Positions 58,653-64,000 of a DNA stretch of 64,000 nt are shown in pieces. Origin of the DNA: JBBROS01 sp965213855 (GTDB taxonomy: Bacteria > Pseudomonadota > Alphaproteobacteria > Acetobacterales > Acetobacteraceae). The stretch is taken from positions 1,364,001-1,428,000 of the forward strand of contig CBDCAA010000008.1 of NCBI GenBank assembly GCA_965213855.1, given 5' to 3'. Position numbers and translations under genes: made by a program. Position 1 is the stretch's first letter. Each line of letters opens with the position of its first letter. Under the pieces are notes generated by a model. The model ran no database searches, had not been told where the DNA came from, and saw only the letters and a program-made list of their open reading frames with translations.

Positions 58653-59764
58653 TGATAAGTCACCGTGCCCAATACCGGCAAATATCCAACCGGGGCACTG
58701 ACAACCGAGCTTGGCGCAATCAAGCTAAAACTGCCCACCCCGGCCACGCCTTGAATGGCGGCATCGAATTCTGATGGAAAGATTTGGCCATTCAGAGGCG
58801 AAGAACTTGCGAGAAACATCCCCTGCAATGCCGCAGTGATTCCATCTCTTACCGTGCTCGATGCACTCGACAGACCAGACACGGTGACGTTGACCGGATA
58901 CGCAATCGGACTGACCGAGTAGACCAAAGCGGTTGCCGGTCTCAGCGGGGCAATGTAGTTCGCCACTGCAAGCTGATCACCCGTTGCCGGTGCATCGCGT
59001 GTCTCTAAGGAAGACACGCCATTGGTGCCGACTGGAAAGCCACCGTTGGCGGCTTCGGCCACATCGAACATGGTGTAAATGACCACGGTTCCCGCGCCAT
59101 AGCCGGTTGGGTTCACCCATACGCGGGTGACGCCTTGAACATTGCCAGCCCATGTCACATAATCGCCAAGAGCCCCGCCTTGGACGGGCGAGCTATAGGC
59201 CCGCAAGGTTCGGGTTCGAAGGCTGGCATCGGACTCGGCATCAGCCCCGCCAACCAAGGGGGTTGCCGCTGTCCCGTTGGGAAACACCCCTGCCACTGAT
59301 CCGCCAAGGCTGAAGCCGGATTGCGCGGGTGTGTTGCCACTGGCCCCAGTGGAGCTATCGAGCACTTGAACCGAGATGACACCATTGACCCCGGCATAGG
59401 CATCCGCCGTTGTCAGAAACGCATGCTGATCGGTCACACGTCGCACGGTTGTTCCCGAAGGCAGCAAGGCCCCGGCTTGGCCATTGAAGATGATTGTTCC
59501 GGATGCCGAGCTTGCGGGTTCCCGTGTGACACCACGCAATGCGCCCCATGCCTCTAAGTATTCATCGGTCGATGTCGTGGGGATGGATTGCTTCGAAATC
59601 CAATCTAGGAAACCGTAAAGCGAATGTTCCAACTTGGCGATGATCTTGCCGAGAATACCGAGCACGGAATACCGCAGCAAACCCGCCGAACTCGGATTGG
59701 CGTTAAGGATATCTTGCGTGACTTGCGAGTCGAGTTGGGCATATGTTGGGCGTGAAAAGGGCAT
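58649..59764 (-). CDS. Baseplate J-like protein (Mu gp47)
   Basis: The 371-residue protein has PSSAGLLRYSVLGILGKIIA near the start, then STDEYLEAWGALRGVTREPA with an Ala/Ser-rich barrel. The J-protein block ESDASLRTRTLRAYSSPVQG GALGDYVTWA follows (split: ESDASLRTRTLRAYSS and GALGDYVTWAGNVQGV), and a C-terminal domain ends in VGYLPVLGTVTYQ. It forms the wedge of the contractile tail baseplate. Gene order and overlap with gp48 match Mu. Confidence 0.92.
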   Translation of the reverse strand: MPFSRPTYAQLDSQVTQDILNANPSSAGLLRYSVLGILGKIIAKLEHSLYGFLDWISKQSIPTTSTDEYLEAWGALRGVTREPASSASGTIIFNGQAGALLPSGTTVRRVTDQHAFLTTADAYAGVNGVISVQVLDSSTGASGNTPAQSGFSLGGSVAGVFPNGTAATPLVGGADAESDASLRTRTLRAYSSPVQGGALGDYVTWAGNVQGVTRVWVNPTGYGAGTVVIYTMFDVAEAANGGFPVGTNGVSSLETRDAPATGDQLAVANYIAPLRPATALVYSVSPIAYPVNVTVSGLSSASSTVRDGITAALQGMFLASSSPLNGQIFPSEFDAAIQGVAGVGSFSLIAPSSVVSAPVGYLPVLGTVTYQ

Positions 59765-59814
59765 GAAGGAATTACGATCAAAACTTGTAAGTCTATTTAT
59801 CGGCTATGATGAAT

Positions 59815-60246
59815 TTATGGGTTGGACCACGCCCAATCGAATTTCATGTTCACATCAGCCGCCGATGGGCGATGAATATCGATTGTGATTTTCACATTGC
59901 CTGAATTTTGAATGAAGAGGGCATCGATGTCGATTGAACTGGCAATGCCATCGCTGATCAGCCAATCGAGGCATTCTCTGACTGCATCGATGATGTTGAC
60001 CCGTGTCTCACTTGTTTTCGTTGACCGGTAGAATTGCCACAAGCGAGACCCGATTGGTCCGGCCCACCACCCATGCGGATTACCGTCTTGCAAGACATAA
60101 TCATCGGATGCCACGGCATCAGAAAACAACGAGATCGAGACTGCGGTTTCGAGATCATGCCCGGTAGCGAGATCATCCCCAATGAATTGGAAATCCGCAC
60201 TAACCGCGCCTTGATATGAATCGAGAAATAATGTGATGTCTGCCAT
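59815..60246 (-). CDS. Mu gp46-like baseplate protein (GP46 family)
   Basis: The 143-residue protein has LETAVSISLFSDAVASDDY and NPHGWWAGPIGSRLWQFYRS, then RECLDWLISDGIASSIDIDA, typical of the GP46 family that acts as a gpW/gp25-like sheath initiator. It lies between gp45 and gp47 genes, as in Mu, with a 50-nt gap after its stop. Confidence 0.9.
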   Translation of the reverse strand: MADITLFLDSYQGAVSADFQFIGDDLATGHDLETAVSISLFSDAVASDDYVLQDGNPHGWWAGPIGSRLWQFYRSTKTSETRVNIIDAVRECLDWLISDGIASSIDIDALFIQNSGNVKITIDIHRPSAADVNMKFDWAWSNP

Positions 60247-60249
60247 GAA

Positions 60250-60837
60250 TTATGATCCCGGAACCGGCATGCCAGTATCGGCAGGACCACGTTGAACTTC
60301 AGAATGCAAATGCGTCGAAAGATGAATTGCAGCGCCATCACACATCGCGACAACCTCGCCAGTGCATTCTAATACCGGTGCTTCTACTCTTACTTTTGCA
60401 GCCGCTTGCAGAATAATGGTTCCGTTGCCATGCACGGTCAAAGTTTGGCCAGCTAAGACGATATATTGGCCAGCCGCGTCATGCACCACGGTTGTTCCAA
60501 TTCCTAAGTTTCGAGGGCGGTAATCCTGATGACCGGTTGCAGTTACCAACGCCTTTGATCGGTTGCCCTCTAAGAAGGTGATACTGACATCGCCTTTTGG
60601 CGGCATGTTGCTCGCAAATCCGAATTGTTGGGTGTTCGGGACCGCATCAATCAATTCACCCATCGGCATGCGGACTTGCATCTTTTGGGCTGATCCCGAG
60701 TCATCAACCAAGACGAGCTTGGCCACGCCTTCGCCATTGATGTGCCGAAGATATTGCCGGTGTGATTGCTGCTGTAATGCGGCAACTTGCTTCGATAACT
60801 GCGCAACCATCATTTCGAGATAAGCGACATTGCTCAT
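60250..60837 (-). CDS. Baseplate assembly protein V-like (Mu gp45)
   Basis: The 195-residue protein has an N-terminal helix (LEMMVAQLSKQVAALQQQ), then an OB-like barrel with FGFASNMPPKGDVSITFLEGNRS, and repeated beta motifs (HDAAGQYIVLAGQTLTVHGN; AAAKVRVEAPVLECTGEVVA). It ends in a metal-binding-like HLHSEVQRGPADTG tip. This is the tail spike that punctures the host envelope. It is overlapped by one base by the gp44 stop. Confidence 0.9.
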   Translation of the reverse strand: MSNVAYLEMMVAQLSKQVAALQQQSHRQYLRHINGEGVAKLVLVDDSGSAQKMQVRMPMGELIDAVPNTQQFGFASNMPPKGDVSITFLEGNRSKALVTATGHQDYRPRNLGIGTTVVHDAAGQYIVLAGQTLTVHGNGTIILQAAAKVRVEAPVLECTGEVVAMCDGAAIHLSTHLHSEVQRGPADTGMPVPGS

Positions 60838-62186
60838 TAGATATTACCCAACCCGGGAATATAAACACGGGTTCCGCCCGTCGATTGACCCGACGTGTCG
60901 CCACCTGACAGAGATGGTTGACCACCTAACCCCACGCGGTTGGTTGGCCCCGTGCTCGATGACTGATCCGTTGATTGCGTTGGCTGACCTTGGCCAGCCT
61001 GCCCCGGTGACCCGCCCGATTGGCCAGACTGATTGCCGCCTTGGATGGCATGCGCGAAATCTTTGTCGATAGCTCCCAAGGTGGAAGGTGCCACGGTGAA
61101 GGCCGAAGGCGGCATCAAAACCAAAGCCGCATGCTGACCGCGCAAATCACGAATGAAAGTGACTTCGGAAATCAGCCATTGCTGCAACACCACGTTGATA
61201 GCAGGCAACGTCATCACGACCTTGTTATTGATTTCCCATAGCTTGCCGTCTTTATCGCGCCATTCTTGCACCACAACTCGCACTGCCTGACTTCGGCCAA
61301 TTCGACGGGCTTGTTCGTACTTGGCCATTTGTATGGCCAAGTCCCCATTCTGATTGGATTGCGGAGAGATCGAGACAAACGGGCGAAACCGACTGACAGC
61401 ATCATCTTTGAATGAGTCGAGCAACGTGCCACCTGCCGCCCCGGCTTCGGATAGGACATCGGTGCTCATAGATGCCGCGATATAATTTGAGTATCTGATC
61501 GAGGAATCGACTTGCGAGCTTGCCTCTAAGACGTTGCCGCCTTGGACGAACCCGCTTCCCATATGATCACTGCCGATATCTGAAATCACAAGATTGCCGT
61601 CTTCGTCTTCGTAAATCAGTTTAGCGGAATAGCGTGCGATCTCGTCAAAGACATCCCAAGGGCGCATGCCTAATCCGATGGGGTATACCGGTATAACCGG
61701 CCCATCAGCCCCGATCAATCTTACGGAGATGCCGAGCACCTTGCAGAGTGCTTCGGCAATCGATTTGATTGTTGCGTTGAAGAAGATTTGCTTTCCATCA
61801 GCCGTGATCGCACTGCATTCCGTCAGGTCTTGCGATTTGCCGCCGATGCTCAAATGGACCTGATGCGTTGATTTGCTGATGTTGAAGGTTGTGCGTCTTA
61901 CATATCCGGTCAGTATCTTGTTCTGACCAACAAACACCTGACAGGCTGCAAAAGGCGGAACGGAGATCGAGGGCTTCGTATCCGTGAATGACAACACCAA
62001 TTCGCACACGGGCGGAATTGCCTCGATGCCGCGCGTGATCGAGACGGATTGCCAGTTTTGAATATGCTGATTATCGATGATCAATGTGAGAGAATCATCT
62101 TTGGGCAAGTCAGTATGCGCGGCAGGTGGTTGGGCTGCTGATAGCTGGCTTGCATCGCCTTGGATTTTGGTCAATGTGCCTGACAT
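60837..62186 (-). CDS. Mu gp44-like baseplate hub protein
   Basis: The 449-residue protein has a VgrG/gpD-like fold: LIIDNQHIQNWQSVSITRGIE near the N terminus, then FVGQNKILTGYVRRTTFNIS and SKSTHQVHLSIGGKSQDLTEC. MRPWDVFDEIARYSAKLIYEDE and ATPAINVVLQQWLISEVTF-type strands follow (as LPAINVVLQQWLISEV). A Gly/Ser/Gln-rich tail of about 75 residues replaces the C-terminal region of Mu gp44. It forms the central baseplate hub together with gp43 and gp45. Confidence 0.88.
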   Translation of the reverse strand: MSGTLTKIQGDASQLSAAQPPAAHTDLPKDDSLTLIIDNQHIQNWQSVSITRGIEAIPPVCELVLSFTDTKPSISVPPFAACQVFVGQNKILTGYVRRTTFNISKSTHQVHLSIGGKSQDLTECSAITADGKQIFFNATIKSIAEALCKVLGISVRLIGADGPVIPVYPIGLGMRPWDVFDEIARYSAKLIYEDEDGNLVISDIGSDHMGSGFVQGGNVLEASSQVDSSIRYSNYIAASMSTDVLSEAGAAGGTLLDSFKDDAVSRFRPFVSISPQSNQNGDLAIQMAKYEQARRIGRSQAVRVVVQEWRDKDGKLWEINNKVVMTLPAINVVLQQWLISEVTFIRDLRGQHAALVLMPPSAFTVAPSTLGAIDKDFAHAIQGGNQSGQSGGSPGQAGQGQPTQSTDQSSSTGPTNRVGLGGQPSLSGGDTSGQSTGGTRVYIPGLGNI

Positions 62187-62187
62187 C

Positions 62188-62964
62188 TTATCGAGCCAAT
62201 ACGGTCATTGATTGTGGCATGAATAGCGGGTTGGGCGGATCAACACGGGTGATGATCTCGTCTTCTCTTGATCCATCTCGATAAAGGCGTTGGGCGATTA
62301 CTGCGGCAGGCAGGTTGCTCTTGAATGATACGGATTTCAGCGGGGCCAAGCTCGCACCGCGCGCCAAGATATCCGTGGTGACTGCGGAGCGTAACCGATT
62401 GAGTGCCGTGAATGTCTGATCGAGGAAGTTGTTCCCGCAATAGAGGATTTCCGCGTCGATAAGATCGGTGATCAGATAGAGAAGCGTCAACGCATCAGTG
62501 CTACTCGTCAGATAGTAGCTTTCTGACGCCAGAGATAAGCTCGATATGGAACACTGACGGCATCTCGCACCAACTCTTGCGCCAACTGCGCCGGATGAAT
62601 CGGGCGGCATGTAGCTGGCCAGTATGGACAAGAGCCGCACGGCATCGCTTGGATTAGCTGCCGCAGAGACAACGCTGTCGGTCAGGATACCGATTGCAGT
62701 AGACAAATTCATTGTATCCGAGTTATCCGCCAACGTCTGCACACCTGATGCAATTCGGTTGACGAGATCAATTCGAGCGGTTGCCGCCAAGAGCGCATCA
62801 TGCGCAGTGACAATGCCATCTTGCACGCCAAAGCGGCTGCCGAAGCCATATCGACCGTAGTTGCCTGACAGGCCGGTGACTGACCCCGCGATCAAGCTCG
62901 CATCTCCCATGCCTGATCGAACAAGGGTGACGAATGGAGCAACGGCCAAAGAATATGAATTCAC
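62188..62964 (-). CDS. DNA circularisation protein C-terminal part (Mu gp43 homolog, split)
   Basis: The 258-residue product ends with AAVIAQRLYRDGSREDEIIT and PNPLFMPQSMTVLAR, the C-terminal sequence of Mu gp43 (DNA circularisation protein N). The N terminus lacks the family's start domain. It begins with an ATG overlapping the stop of the next gene (ATGA), which encodes the N-terminal part. The two together make up one Mu gp43. The split seems stable because start and stop are coupled. Confidence 0.82.
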   Translation of the reverse strand: MNSYSLAVAPFVTLVRSGMGDASLIAGSVTGLSGNYGRYGFGSRFGVQDGIVTAHDALLAATARIDLVNRIASGVQTLADNSDTMNLSTAIGILTDSVVSAAANPSDAVRLLSILASYMPPDSSGAVGARVGARCRQCSISSLSLASESYYLTSSTDALTLLYLITDLIDAEILYCGNNFLDQTFTALNRLRSAVTTDILARGASLAPLKSVSFKSNLPAAVIAQRLYRDGSREDEIITRVDPPNPLFMPQSMTVLAR

Positions 62965-63890
62965 GAAATCACCGGCAATTCATCAGAAATCGAAATCCAT
63001 GTCGGGGCATTGTTCGCGATGCTGGCTGAATCGGGATAGCCATAAAAGACCGGCACACCTGATCCAAGAGTCGTTGATAGGGCTTGTCTGCCGGTAAATG
63101 TCAGGTTGTATTCGCTCGATTTTCGGCCATTGACCGCATAAGCGAAACTGCCCACGGGAAGGCCGGTGTTGATATTGAGTGTGGCTACGTTGGCCCACAT
63201 CGGGGCCATCGAGGCCGTTGGCATTGTTATGGTGGTCGAGTTGCTTGTCGTATTGGTCCCGTTCGAAGTGCTATTAGCACCCGTGTTGCCTCCACCTGAA
63301 TTGCCACCCGAGCTACCACCCGAAGCACCACCAAGAGCACCGGCAAGACCGATGCCAGCAAGGGCAAGACCCGGAAGAGCCGCCAGCCCTGCCGAGAAAT
63401 CAGACGAGCTTGCAGTATCGAGGTTGTCTCGCGAGGCTTGACCATCGGACGTTGTGTTCTTGACCGGCGCATTAGCAGGCATCGGCACTTCAATGAATGT
63501 GGCGCGGAATTCAACCACGCGGTTGGCTTCGGCTATCTCCCTTGCAGAATACTCGATGCATGAAACATTCATGCTGCCCAATGACGGATGAACTAAAGTG
63601 CCTGATCCCGCTTTCTCGAATGCAGCCAACATGGCTCGCCATTTCAAAGTTACGAAATCACCAACAATGAAGCCCTGCATCGAAACAACGCGAGTTCCTA
63701 ATCCTAAATCCTCTACGAATGTGGCATTACCTGTGGCGTAGGGGTACTCGTGAATCGCCGTTCTACGGCCACGTTTAATCTTACTGGCTTGCACTGAGAA
63801 AGAGATTCCGCGCCATGAAGCGCCTTGCAAGAGCAATCGCCAGACATACGGAATGCCGGGTGTTGTGATGAATGAACTGAGATCGGGCAT
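62961..63890 (-). CDS. DNA circularisation protein N-terminal part (Mu gp43 homolog, split)
   Basis: The 309-residue protein has YVWRLLLQGASWRGISFSVQ and RRTAIHEYPYATGNATFVEDLG, then SMQGFIVGDFVTLKWRAMLAAFEKAGSGTLVHPSLG, the conserved start of DNA circularisation N-domain proteins. The middle has a long Gly/Ser/Asn-rich linker (residues about 160-225). The C-terminal 80 residues (NTGLPVGSFAYAVNGRKSSE) are a separate beta-rich part. Start is the ATG at 63890; no ribosome site consensus is evident. Confidence 0.85.
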   Translation of the reverse strand: MPDLSSFITTPGIPYVWRLLLQGASWRGISFSVQASKIKRGRRTAIHEYPYATGNATFVEDLGLGTRVVSMQGFIVGDFVTLKWRAMLAAFEKAGSGTLVHPSLGSMNVSCIEYSAREIAEANRVVEFRATFIEVPMPANAPVKNTTSDGQASRDNLDTASSSDFSAGLAALPGLALAGIGLAGALGGASGGSSGGNSGGGNTGANSTSNGTNTTSNSTTITMPTASMAPMWANVATLNINTGLPVGSFAYAVNGRKSSEYNLTFTGRQALSTTLGSGVPVFYGYPDSASIANNAPTWISISDELPVIS

Positions 63891-63902
63891 CTATTATTTA
63901 CT

Positions 63903-64000
63903 TTAGAAGCCGCCAAACGGGAAGGCAGGGCTTACACCAAGCGAGTTATTCAAGATGATGCCTGATCCCGTGCTCGTCACAGACGGAGTTATTCCAACCG
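63903..64000 (-). CDS. C-terminal fragment of a phage tail protein, runs off the window
   Basis: The frame enters from the window edge and stops at TAA 63903-63905. The last residues read TGSGIILNNSLGVSPAFPFGGF. In Mu the gene before gp43 encodes the tape measure protein gp42, and a Gly/Phe-rich C terminus would fit, but this fragment is too short to identify. Confidence 0.45.
   Translation of the reverse strand, partial: VGITPSVTSTGSGIILNNSLGVSPAFPFGGF

Larger units (their letters stand above)
55963..64000. mobile_element. Right arm of a Mu-like prophage (boundary approximate)
   Basis: Minus-strand genes from the window edge read Mu gp43 homolog (split), gp44, gp45, gp46, gp47, gp48, tail fibre and a small HTH-type gene, in the order of Mu. 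Base composition and codon use are visibly less GC-rich than in the host genes. The left limit in this window is where comM homology ends (about 55963). The exact phage end and the 5-bp target duplication cannot be verified here; the far end and the rest of comM are outside the window. Confidence 0.8.

Noticed and set aside
1..64000. tRNA, rRNA, CRISPR arrays and riboswitches
   Set aside because: No spacer showed a cloverleaf, regular short repeats with unique spacers, or a recognised aptamer when read by eye; a covariance-model scan would be needed to be certain.

Overview
The window is chromosomal DNA of a GC-rich, flagellated alphaproteobacterium. CcrM encoded beside RNase HII, a FliL/DUF6468/MotE-type flagellar block, UPF0262 and a CheY-CheZ pair all point that way. 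A member of the Rhodospirillales/Acetobacterales is my best guess, but no rRNA or other decisive marker is present. The last 8 kb is visibly poorer in GC and is the tail-gene end of a Mu-like prophage. I saw no tRNA, rRNA, CRISPR array or complete insertion sequence.

Layout. 1-5465: flagellar basal-body genes. A MotE-like fragment, DUF6468 and fliL lie on the minus strand; flgF-flgG-flgA-flgH lie on the plus strand behind a near-perfect sigma-54 promoter; an EAL phosphodiesterase follows. 5657-12477: a flavin-type stress protein, then a minus-strand envelope-glycan group of opgH, a DUF4864 protein, two paralogous secreted beta-helix proteins and a GH42-like secreted glycosidase. 12557-22100: nine tightly packed minus-strand genes that start with inositol-3-phosphate synthase and include an HD-like protein, a methyltransferase, a Gfo/Idh/MocA oxidoreductase, a zinc-ribbon/MBL protein, a stand-alone YcaO, a xylose-isomerase-like barrel, a GT4 glycosyltransferase and a PIG-L deacetylase. 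This looks like an undescribed inositol-based small-molecule pathway and is my leading candidate for the novel system.

22718-29999: hydroxy-acid catabolism, with an Ldh-family dehydrogenase, a DctPQM TRAP transporter, an FMN alpha-hydroxy-acid oxidase and a D-tartrate dehydratase whose 3' end looks frameshifted. 29977-40362: housekeeping and mixed genes (infC, thrS, a GT4, hydrolases, a calpain-family protease, a nitroreductase, UPF0262, DUF983, rnhB, ccrM). 40369-46664: phnCDE behind three PHO-box-like repeats, cheY-cheZ, and a NitT/TauT-type ABC importer.

46665-49739: a 33-codon peptide gene with a strong ribosome binding site, a hairpin, a DUF6065 protein and a convergent SARP-like regulator, which is the second candidate for something new. 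50230-55650: two short-chain dehydrogenases, a phosphotransferase, and an operon with two RadC paralogs of which only one keeps the metal site. 55876-64000: a comM 5' fragment joined to foreign sequence, then the prophage right arm, with Mu gp43 to gp48 homologs running leftward to a glycine-rich tail fibre.

Four copies of a short GC-rich palindromic repeat lie at 14537, 16927, 26836 and 29902, two of them inside or at the ends of reading frames.
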